Shown in pieces: positions 1 to 5,546 of a stretch of 5,882 bases of DNA (positions within the stretch are counted from its first letter, which is position 1; each line of letters begins with the position of its first letter). The stretch comes from Bacteroidales bacterium (GTDB lineage Bacteria; Bacteroidota; Bacteroidia; Bacteroidales; F082). The stretch lies in contig JADYZK010000431.1 in the NCBI GenBank assembly GCA_020853175.1, positions 1 to 5,882 of the forward strand. The letters are read 5' to 3'. The translations under genes were made by a program, and so were the position numbers. The notes below the pieces were generated by a model. It saw only the letters and a list, made by a program, of their open reading frames with translations, had not been told where the DNA came from and searched no databases.

Positions 1-510
1 CTCGATTGGGAAACAGCCGAACGACTGCCGTGGCATATTTTACTTCTTTTTGGTGGAGGTTTTGCCTTGGCAACGGGTTTTAAGGAGTCGGGACTTTCAC
101 TCTGGTTTGGAAATCAATTGTCGGGAGTAGCATCATTTCACCCCATCATTATCATCTTGATTATTGCGATTGTGATGACGTTTTTAACCGAACTCACCTC
201 CAACACTGCCACCACTGAAATGATTTTACCCGTGATGGCCGGTCTGGCAATCTCCGCCGGAATACATCCGCTTTTGCTGATGATACCGGCCACCATGTCG
301 GCTTCTATGGCTTTTATGTTGCCTGTTGCCACGCCTCCCAACGCCATCATCTTTGGTACCGGTCGCATCGCGGTGGGACAAATGGCCCGCACCGGATTGC
401 TAATCAATATTATAGCTGCGGTTATTGTTACTTTGATGATGTATTTTTGGGGAGATGTTGTTTTTGATATTCATACGGATACCTTACCCGATTGGTTTTT
501 TGTAAAATGA
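1..510 (+). CDS. DASS/SLC13-family sodium:dicarboxylate/sulfate-type symporter, C-terminal part (5' truncated)
   Basis: This is the last 169 residues of an inner-membrane anion symporter. The reading frame is open from base 1, so the start lies outside the window; a TTG at 67 is internal and is not the start. The segment begins with a PWHILLLFGGGFALA helix typical of the second half of divalent-anion:sodium symporters. An SNT substrate/sodium clamp motif follows at local residues 67-69 (within LTSNTATT). A stretch at residues 100-114 (SASMAFMLPVATPPN) matches the family signature almost exactly. A last hydrophobic helix follows, then a short hydrophilic tail ending DWFFVK. Family members import di- or tricarboxylates or sulfate with sodium; the substrate cannot be read from this half alone. 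The aminotransferase starts 146 bp downstream, and no clear terminator lies between. Family assignment is confident, substrate unknown. Confidence 0.9.
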   Translation, partial: LDWETAERLPWHILLLFGGGFALATGFKESGLSLWFGNQLSGVASFHPIIIILIIAIVMTFLTELTSNTATTEMILPVMAGLAISAGIHPLLLMIPATMSASMAFMLPVATPPNAIIFGTGRIAVGQMARTGLLINIIAAVIVTLMMYFWGDVVFDIHTDTLPDWFFVK

Positions 511-604
511 GAGCAGAGACAACTTCCTTCCGAACTTTTGTCAATGGGACTTTTTTGCTCAAGTGAAGAGGTTTATCGGCATCAAAACAATGAACCCCGA
601 GCTA

Positions 605-630
605 TTGTTAAATAATTATCAATACTTTTG
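605..630 (+). promoter_or_regulatory. Possible Bacteroidota-type promoter for the sugar aminotransferase
   Basis: TACTTTTG at 623-630 is a full match to the TAnnTTTG -7 consensus of Bacteroidota. It lies 26 bp before the ATG at 657, which leaves a leader of roughly 20 nt. The nearest TTG that could serve as a -33 element is at 605-607, but the 15-bp gap is shorter than the usual 19-21. The -7 box is therefore plausible and the -33 box is doubtful. Confidence 0.4.
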
Positions 631-656
631 CGGCCATAATTTCAACCCGATTCTAC

Positions 657-1784
657 ATGAAAAACGTTCCCATGGTTGACCTTGCCGGTCAGTACCAAAA
701 AATTAAACCTGAGGTGGACAGTGCCATCGCCGAAATTTTAACCAACACCAGCTTCATCAACGGCCCCGCCGTGAAACAGTTTCAGCAAAGTCTTGAAAAA
801 TACCTTGGCGTGAAACACGTGATTCCTTGTGCCAACGGTACCGATGCTCTGCAGGTAGCCATGATGGCGCTCAATCTTCAGCCCGGCGATGAAGTAATAA
901 CAACTTCTTTCACTTTTATTGCTACCGCCGAAGTCATCGCTCTGCTGCAACTCACTCCCGTGCTGGTGGACGTTGATCCTGATACTTTTAATATTGATCC
1001 TGATGCCATTGAAAAAGCCATTACTTCGCGCACCAAAGCCATTGTGCCTGTGCATTTGTTTGGTCAATGCTCCGATATGGACCGTATTATGGAAATCGCA
1101 CACCGGCATCAATTGTATGTTATCGAAGACAACGCCCAAGCCATTGGAGCCGATTTTCATTCAAAGGACGGCTCGGTGCGTAAAGCCGGAACGATTGGTC
1201 ATATTGGTTGTACTTCGTTCTTCCCATCAAAAAACCTTGGATGTTATGGCGATGGCGGTGCCATTTTTACCAATGATGATGCTATGGCTGAGCAAATTAG
1301 AATTGTTGTAAACCACGGCATGAAGGTGAGATATTATCACGATTATGTTGGTGTAAACTCAAGATTAGACAGCATCCAAGCCGCTGTGCTCAACATCAAA
1401 CTCAAACGCCTCGATGATTATGCCGAAGCCCGCCGCTATGCTGCCAACTATTATAACAACGCTTTTGCCGCCTGCGATAAATTGAAAACGCCTGTTACTG
1501 CTAACTTTACAACCCACGTTTTTCACCAATATACTTTAGTAACGCATTGCGTAAACCGCGAAAAATTGATGGCACACCTCCAATCAAAAGGAATTGCAAG
1601 TGCCATTTATTATCCTGTTCCGCTACATTTGCAAAAAGCCTATCTCGATCCACGATATAAAAAAGGCGATTTTCCCGTAACCGAACAGCTCTGCAAAACG
1701 GTCATTTCGCTACCCATTCACACTGAGTTTGATGACGAAACACTGAAGTATGTAACTTCTTCTGTTTTGGAATTTTTGAAATAG
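657..1784 (+). CDS. DegT/DnrJ/EryC1/StrS-family nucleotide-sugar aminotransferase
   Basis: This is a complete 375-residue PLP-dependent fold-type I aminotransferase. The family transfers an amino group, usually from glutamate, onto a nucleotide-linked ketosugar, giving amino sugars for LPS, capsule or glycoprotein glycans. Visible landmarks are the VDLAGQY N-terminus, the cofactor phosphate-binding ANGTDAL segment (residues 59-65), the EDNAQAIGA segment with PLP-pyridine-binding Asp158, and the Schiff-base Lys192 in FFPSKNLGCYGDGGA. Further on are the NHGM..RYYH..VGVNSRLD segment and a typical YYPVPLHLQ C-terminal region. Length is normal for the family. From memory, the motif wording is closest to the WbpE/WlbC branch, which aminates UDP-3-keto-GlcNAc uronate, but the sugar specificity is inferred. 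It stands apart from any visible glycan cluster and has its own terminator. ATG at 657 fits the family N-terminus. Confidence 0.93.
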   Translation: MKNVPMVDLAGQYQKIKPEVDSAIAEILTNTSFINGPAVKQFQQSLEKYLGVKHVIPCANGTDALQVAMMALNLQPGDEVITTSFTFIATAEVIALLQLTPVLVDVDPDTFNIDPDAIEKAITSRTKAIVPVHLFGQCSDMDRIMEIAHRHQLYVIEDNAQAIGADFHSKDGSVRKAGTIGHIGCTSFFPSKNLGCYGDGGAIFTNDDAMAEQIRIVVNHGMKVRYYHDYVGVNSRLDSIQAAVLNIKLKRLDDYAEARRYAANYYNNAFAACDKLKTPVTANFTTHVFHQYTLVTHCVNREKLMAHLQSKGIASAIYYPVPLHLQKAYLDPRYKKGDFPVTEQLCKTVISLPIHTEFDDETLKYVTSSVLEFLK

Positions 1785-1819
1785 GCCAAGCCTACTTTCG
1801 ACCTCAATTTTCGTACAAG

Positions 1820-1859
1820 AAAAATAAAAAATGCTCCTTCGGGGCATTTTTTTATTTTT
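1820..1859 (+). terminator. Intrinsic terminator after the aminotransferase gene
   Basis: A 7-bp stem, ATGCTCC/GGGGCAT (1831-1837 with 1841-1847, one G-T wobble), closes a 3-nt TTC loop. Five further A-T pairs extend it (1826-1830 with 1848-1852). A T-rich run follows to 1859. The A-rich left flank (1820-1830) and T-rich right flank would allow termination in both directions. The stop codon of the aminotransferase is about 35 bp upstream. Confidence 0.88.
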
Positions 1860-1860
1860 G
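1853..1860 (+). promoter_or_regulatory. Possible -7 box for trhO overlapping the terminator T-run
   Basis: TATTTTTG matches TAnnTTTG and sits 18 bp before the ATG at 1879, which would give a leader of only about 12 nt. There is no TTG or TTTG at the expected 19-21 bp upstream spacing, because that space is occupied by the terminator stem. It may be a chance match within the T-rich terminator tail. Confidence 0.3.
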
Positions 1861-1878
1861 CCGAAATTACTATTTAGA

Positions 1879-2913
1879 ATGATTCTGCATAATAAAGTCA
1901 ACAAGGAAGTGCTGAAAAAGCAACTTCACGAGGAGAATTTCAAACGCCAAACCTTGTCGTTTTATAAATTTGTTTTGGTGGATGATCCTCAGCAGATGCG
2001 CGATGAGTTGTATGTTGCTTTCAGCAGTTTGAATGTTTTTGGACGAATTTATGTAGCACCTGAAGGTATTAATGCGCAAATTAGTGTTCCCGAACCTCGT
2101 TTAGATGATTTTACAAATTACATCAATGAACATTTGCTGCTTTCGGGGATTTTGCTCAACCGAGCAGTGGAGGATGACGGGTTGTCATTCTACAAATTAA
2201 AAATTCTTGTCAAGCACAAGGTGCTTTCTGATGGCTTGAACAACAGTGAGTTTGATATTTTTAATGTGGGGGAGCATCTCGATGCCCTTTCTTATCACAA
2301 AAAATTGAACGAACCCAATACCGTGGTGGTAGATCTTCGCAACCATTACGAGCATGAGGTGGGACATTTCAGAGCGGCGGTTTTGCCCGACGTGGATACT
2401 TATAAAGCGTCCATCCCCATCATTGTTGAGATGCTCGAAAATCAAAAACCTGAGAATGTAATGCTGTATTGCACGGGCGGCATCAGATGTGAGAAATTTT
2501 CGGCTTATCTGAAGCATAAAGGATTCAAAAATGTATTTCAGCTCAAAGGCGGAGTGATCAATTACGTTCATCAAGTGCGCAACGAAGGCCTACAACCGAT
2601 GTTTATCGGAAAAAACTTTGTGTTCGACGACCGCATGGGCGAGCGCGTAACTCCCGATGTCATAGCACATTGTCACCAATGTGGCTCAGTTAGTGATACG
2701 CATGTGAATTGTGCAAACGAAGCTTGTCATGTTTTGTTTATTCAATGCGAAAAGTGTGCTGAGGCCTTTAATAACTGTTGCAGCGAGGACTGTAAAAACA
2801 CTGTTGCTTTGCCAGTTGAGGAGCAAAAACAATTGCGAAAAGGGAAGCTTCATCCCAACGCCCACCACAAAAGTAAGTTTAGGGAGACTGCTGGCTCAGA
2901 AATAGTGCTTTAA
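1879..2913 (+). CDS. trhO: tRNA uridine(34) hydroxylase, rhodanese-fold (TrhO/YceA, UPF0176 family)
   Basis: A 344-residue protein, close to E. coli TrhO (about 350). The family hydroxylates wobble uridine 34 of certain tRNAs to 5-hydroxyuridine using O2. Three parts are visible. The first is an N-terminal acylphosphatase-like region with the GRIYVAPEGINAQ signature. The second is a central rhodanese domain (about residues 145-235) with the loop CTGGIRCEK, where Cys198 is the expected catalytic cysteine and Cys204 follows. The third is a C-terminal Cys-rich tail, residues 265-305 (CHQC, C..., QCEKC, CCSEDC), resembling the rhodanese C-terminal extension and possibly metal-binding. The frame is open back to an ATG at 1831, but that codon lies in the terminator stem and would add 16 unrelated hydrophobic residues, so I chose ATG 1879. 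It converges with the DUF454 gene, overlapping at the stop codons. Confidence 0.92.
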   Translation: MILHNKVNKEVLKKQLHEENFKRQTLSFYKFVLVDDPQQMRDELYVAFSSLNVFGRIYVAPEGINAQISVPEPRLDDFTNYINEHLLLSGILLNRAVEDDGLSFYKLKILVKHKVLSDGLNNSEFDIFNVGEHLDALSYHKKLNEPNTVVVDLRNHYEHEVGHFRAAVLPDVDTYKASIPIIVEMLENQKPENVMLYCTGGIRCEKFSAYLKHKGFKNVFQLKGGVINYVHQVRNEGLQPMFIGKNFVFDDRMGERVTPDVIAHCHQCGSVSDTHVNCANEACHVLFIQCEKCAEAFNNCCSEDCKNTVALPVEEQKQLRKGKLHPNAHHKSKFRETAGSEIVL

Positions 2914-3290
2914 TTTTCGGTAGCAGATGCTTCGTCTTTCGGGCCACGTAGTCTCGACATGACGATGGTTCCAATGAGGCCAACCACAAACAAAACAATG
3001 CGGACATAGAGGTTTTCGATAAAGAAAACACCCGAAATCGTTATCATCACCCACATCATGCTGATGGCCTTTATTTTGGTTCGGATGCTAACACCTTTTT
3101 GAAAATCTCTGATGTAACCTCCTAAAAACTTGTGGTTCAGTAATTTGCTGTACAGTTTTTCGGAACTGCGGGCATAAAGGTAAGCCGCAAGAAGTACGAA
3201 AGAGGTGGTGGGAAGACCAGGAACAACAATCCCAATAATGCCCAGCGCAAGCGATAAACTTCCTAAAAAGACAAAAAGTGGTTTTTTCAT
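2910..3290 (-). CDS. DUF454/YbaN-family small inner-membrane protein
   Basis: A 126-residue hydrophobic protein of unknown function. It carries the DUF454 hallmark block: PGLPTT at residues 24-29, then a membrane stretch, then ARSS at 40-43. After this come a polar segment with a conserved-looking GGYIRDFQKGVSIR and two close hydrophobic helices (about 75-92 and 95-111). The tail is charged and presumably cytoplasmic. Length matches E. coli YbaN (about 125). The frame is open upstream to a TTG at 3338, but the extra 16 residues are hydrophilic and would cover the likely promoter, so ATG at 3290 is preferred. The stop codon shares TTAA with the trhO stop, so there is no room for a terminator between these convergent genes. 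No partner gene in the window suggests its role. Confidence 0.9.
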   Translation of the reverse strand: MKKPLFVFLGSLSLALGIIGIVVPGLPTTSFVLLAAYLYARSSEKLYSKLLNHKFLGGYIRDFQKGVSIRTKIKAISMMWVMITISGVFFIENLYVRIVLFVVGLIGTIVMSRLRGPKDEASATEN

Positions 3291-3327
3291 TTTCAACGGC
3301 TTAACCTTACTTATTTTGTTTCGGGTA

Positions 3328-3357
3328 CAAAATAGCAACTTAAAAACGTAACAGCAA
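3328..3357 (-). promoter_or_regulatory. Possible promoter for the DUF454 gene
   Basis: On the minus strand, TTG (3357-3355) is followed after 20 bp by TATTTTG (3334-3328). This is one base short of TAnnTTTG but has the right spacing for a Bacteroidota promoter. The implied leader is about 30 nt before ATG 3290. It also argues against the upstream TTG start at 3338. Confidence 0.35.
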
Positions 3358-3434
3358 CATAAAACGGATGTAATTAAGTCTTTTTAACCACTTGTTGCAG
3401 CATTATTATTTTTTTAGCGAACATCAAGTGCCTT

Positions 3435-3441
3435 TATTTTG
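3435..3441 (+). promoter_or_regulatory. Weak -7-like box for the secreted protein gene
   Basis: TATTTTG lies 57 bp before ATG 3499, one base short of the TAnnTTTG consensus. No TTG is seen at the expected upstream distance. A second near match, TAATTTTA (3456-3463), lies closer to the gene. The promoter of this gene is probably in this region, but its exact position is not settled. Confidence 0.25.
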
Positions 3442-3445
3442 CGCG

Positions 3446-3457
3446 TAGTTGCAACTA
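3446..3457 (+). promoter_or_regulatory. 12-bp perfect palindrome, candidate operator
   Basis: TAGTTGCAACTA reads identically on both strands. It lies 5 bp after the weak -7 box and about 40 bp before the start of the secreted-protein gene, roughly where transcription would begin. Such a site could bind a dimeric regulator. No regulator gene is in the window, so this is inference from symmetry and position only. Confidence 0.3.
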
Positions 3458-3498
3458 ATTTTAAAACTTGTCCGTCTTAACCCCAAATCCAATTTCTG

Positions 3499-4353
3499 AT
3501 GAAAGTAACTAAGTTTTTTCTTGTAGTGTTTTTTGCCTTTGTTTCATTCCAGCTCAGTGCGCAGGATATTATCCTAAAGAAAAACAATGAAATGATTCAG
3601 TGTAAGATTAAAGAAATCGGCCTCGATGAGATCAAGTATATTTTGCCTACCCATCCTGCTGATTTGCTTTTCAGCATTGACAAAGATGAAATTGACAAAG
3701 TAGTGCTTGAAAATGGCATGGAAATGGTTTTTACCAAAGCATTGACCAATCCTGAGAGTTACAAAGACAATCGCAAAAACGCCATAAAGATTGATTTTAT
3801 GTCGCCGCTGACCGGCAACACCACTTTTGCTTACGAACGGAGCTTGAAGCCCGGCCGAAGTATAGAAGGAACCCTCGGTATTATTGGGCTTGGTGCGGAT
3901 ATGAGTGATGAAAACGCCGGCGGTGCATTTGTGAAGTTTGGCTATAAACTCATTAAAGATCCCGATTTTTATCTGCGCGGAATGAAATATGCTCATATTT
4001 TAAAAGGCAGTTATATCAAGCCAGAGTTTGCCTTTGGCGTGTTAGGAAGAGACCATTACGACTGGAGATATGAGCAATCCTATATAGACCAATGGGGAAA
4101 CTGGATTTATATGGAACCCCAGCGAACCCGCCAAACGGTAATTTCGGGAACCATTCAGTTGGTTGCCGGGAAACAATGGGTGTTCGACAATGTTTTTCTT
4201 GTTGATTTTAGTGCAGGAATAGGTTACGGTTTCACCAGCTCAAATGATGATTATTATTACGATGGAGGTTATATGTATGGCTATACCATCGCCCCTTCTG
4301 AGTTTCCGATTTCCTTTTCTGCCGGAATCAAAATAGGGTATCTTTTTAAATAG
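3499..4353 (+). CDS. Uncharacterised secreted protein, probable outer-membrane beta-barrel
   Basis: A 284-residue protein that I recognise only as a type common in Bacteroidota. Residues 1-21 form a clear Sec signal peptide (MKVTKFF, hydrophobic core, ending LSA before QD), with no lipobox Cys. Residues 23-75 form a small beta-rich module (DIILKKNNEMIQCKIKEIG...I..KVVLENGMEMVF), like the N-terminal modules that precede barrels in many proteins of this phylum. Residues 95-284 have alternating hydrophobic/polar strands, glycine and aromatics, beginning IKIDFMSPLTGNTTFAYERS and ending IKIGYLFK; that suggests a small porin-like barrel such as DUF3575-type proteins. Two loops are aromatic-rich: WRYEQSYIDQWGNWIYM (189-205) and a tyrosine cluster at 250-262. 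It is a single-gene unit with its own terminator. Export is confident, barrel topology probable, function unknown. Confidence 0.8.
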   Translation: MKVTKFFLVVFFAFVSFQLSAQDIILKKNNEMIQCKIKEIGLDEIKYILPTHPADLLFSIDKDEIDKVVLENGMEMVFTKALTNPESYKDNRKNAIKIDFMSPLTGNTTFAYERSLKPGRSIEGTLGIIGLGADMSDENAGGAFVKFGYKLIKDPDFYLRGMKYAHILKGSYIKPEFAFGVLGRDHYDWRYEQSYIDQWGNWIYMEPQRTRQTVISGTIQLVAGKQWVFDNVFLVDFSAGIGYGFTSSNDDYYYDGGYMYGYTIAPSEFPISFSAGIKIGYLFK

Positions 4354-4381
4354 ACTTTTAGTATCTGTGTGTTGTTTGTGT

Positions 4382-4414
4382 GAGGCTGTTGCTGCGGTGA
4401 TGGCCTCTTTTTTT
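4382..4414 (+). terminator. Intrinsic terminator of the secreted-protein gene
   Basis: A hairpin with arms at 4382-4392 and 4397-4407 (outer GAGGC with GCCTC, several G-T wobbles inside, TGCG loop) is followed by seven Ts at 4408-4414. It lies 28 bp after the stop at 4353. The T-run overlaps the last codon positions of the convergent fbp gene. The wobble pairs become A-C mismatches in the opposite transcript, so it should work mainly for the plus-strand gene. Confidence 0.7.
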
Positions 4415-5444
4415 ATGCTTCTTTTTTCATGAATTCTTCATAAAAATCGGAGCTGTGTTCTTTCATCAAGGCTTCAACTTTTTCAACCATTATTTTTGAG
4501 CCAATGTACAATGGCGTACGTTGGTGTATCTCGGTGATAGGAATATCGAGAATTCTACGGAAACCGTCAGAGGCTTTGCCTCCGGCTTGTTCGGCCAAAA
4601 AAGCCACAGGAATGCACTCATACATCAAACGTAGCTTGCCCAGCGGATTTTTTTTGGTTCCCGGATAAATGTAAATGCCACCGCGCAACATATTGCGATG
4701 AAAATCGGAAATGAGGGAGCCGATATAGCGAGTTGTATAAGGCCGGTTGGTGGATGGGTCGTCTTCCTGACAATATTTGATATAGCGCTTTACGCCTTCA
4801 GGGAAATAAATGTAATTGGCTTCGTTGATGGAGTAGATGCCACCGGTTTCGCCAATGGTCATGTTTTCGTGCGAGAGGATAAAAATGCCGCAGGTTGGAT
4901 CGTAAGTAAAACCATTTACCCCATGACCTGTGGTATAAACCATCATGGTGGAAGAGCCGTAAATGATATAACCTCCGCACACCAAATCAATTTCGCCATT
5001 TAGAATTTCATCTAAAGTAACTATTGCTCCGATTTTTTTGCGTTTATAAATGGCAAAAATGGTACCGATAGGCACGTTAACCTCAATATTAGAGGAGCCG
5101 TCGAGCGGGTCGAGGGCCACAATGTATTTGGCTTGTTCTCCAATTTTTCCATCGAAAATCACCACGTCTTCATTTTCTTCGGAAATGATGGCTGCACATT
5201 GTCGGCCATTGCGCAATGCTTTTATAAATTCATTGTTGGCAATGACATCGAGTTTTTTTTGGCTCTCGCCCTGAACGTTTACGGTGCCCTCATAACCTAA
5301 AATTTCGGCAAGGCCTGCACGGTTCACATCGCGGTTTACAATTTTTCCCGCAATACCTATATCATTTATCAAGCGAGAGAACTCACCTGTGGCGTTCCCG
5401 TAATTCTCTTGTTGTTCCCAAATAAACTCAACTAAGGTCTTCAT
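4413..5444 (-). CDS. fbp: Class I fructose-1,6-bisphosphatase
   Basis: A complete 343-residue FBPase. It hydrolyses fructose-1,6-bisphosphate to fructose-6-phosphate in the cytosol, the committed gluconeogenic step. Metal-binding residues are all present: Glu89/Glu90 in IISEENED, Asp112 and Asp115 in LDPLDGSSNIEVNVPIGT, and Glu276 in the family signature GKLRLMYECIPVA. The sugar-phosphate region NRPYTTRYIGSLISDFHRNMLRGGIYIYPG and the C-terminal TPLYIGSKIMV block are also typical. The N-terminus (TLVEFIWEQQENYGNATGEFS) matches class I enzymes, and length is normal (about 330-340). ATG at 5444 is the natural start. A well-spaced promoter lies upstream, in a divergent region shared with the aspartokinase gene. 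No clear terminator is seen beyond its stop: on the minus strand the neighbouring hairpin lacks a T-run. Confidence 0.96.
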   Translation of the reverse strand: MKTLVEFIWEQQENYGNATGEFSRLINDIGIAGKIVNRDVNRAGLAEILGYEGTVNVQGESQKKLDVIANNEFIKALRNGRQCAAIISEENEDVVIFDGKIGEQAKYIVALDPLDGSSNIEVNVPIGTIFAIYKRKKIGAIVTLDEILNGEIDLVCGGYIIYGSSTMMVYTTGHGVNGFTYDPTCGIFILSHENMTIGETGGIYSINEANYIYFPEGVKRYIKYCQEDDPSTNRPYTTRYIGSLISDFHRNMLRGGIYIYPGTKKNPLGKLRLMYECIPVAFLAEQAGGKASDGFRRILDIPITEIHQRTPLYIGSKIMVEKVEALMKEHSSDFYEEFMKKEA

Positions 5445-5505
5445 TTGTAATGTTTTAAAAGGTTGATTGATGCTGCTCCCTCGATCATTTTAAGGAGGCT
5501 ATGGG

Positions 5506-5537
5506 CAAATATATTACTTTTGTTTCTCATTTCAAAA
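5506..5537 (-). promoter_or_regulatory. fbp promoter, TTTG-N19-TATATTTG
   Basis: On the minus strand TTTTG (5537-5533) is followed by 19 bp and then TATATTTG (5513-5506). This is an exact match to the Bacteroidota TTTG-N19-21-TAnnTTTG promoter. It implies a start of transcription near 5500 and a leader of about 55 nt before ATG 5444. It is the best promoter match in the window. Confidence 0.6.
5515..5522 (+). promoter_or_regulatory. -7 box for the aspartokinase gene
   Basis: TACTTTTG matches TAnnTTTG exactly and is identical to the box before the aminotransferase at 623-630. It lies 24 bp before ATG 5547. No good -33 element is seen 19-21 bp upstream (the bases there read TTTTAAGG). It sits one base from the fbp -7 box on the other strand. 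Confidence 0.45.
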
Positions 5538-5546
5538 TGAAGCGCA

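Noticed and set aside
67..510. TTG at 67 as the start of a short 147-residue membrane protein
   Set aside because: The frame is open from base 1, and the preceding residues (PWHILLLFGGGFA) continue the conserved symporter helix, so this is a truncated gene and not a short one.
511..580. Possible terminator after the anion symporter (a T-run at 551-556, with GAGCA and TGCTC at 511-515 and 556-560)
   Set aside because: The arms are only 5 bp and 40 bp apart, and the T-run comes before the second arm closes, so it does not have the form of an intrinsic terminator.
738..1160. Antisense open frame of 140 codons within the aminotransferase gene
   Set aside because: Its product has no recognisable domain, and the plus strand carries a full set of aminotransferase motifs here; it is a shadow frame.
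3291..3498. Possible small RNA or small gene in the divergent intergenic region
   Set aside because: The region is AT-rich with short repeats of GCAAC/GTTGC type, but I see no stable long hairpin, no terminator and no convincing ORF.
3574..3996. Antisense open frame of 140 codons under the secreted-protein gene
   Set aside because: No motif, no start signal of its own, and the plus frame has a clear signal peptide and terminator.
5445..5546. Possible riboswitch in the leader of the aspartokinase gene (for example a lysine riboswitch)
   Set aside because: The expected leader is only about 20 nt and the whole gap is 102 bp, too small for a lysine riboswitch, and none of its conserved elements are visible.
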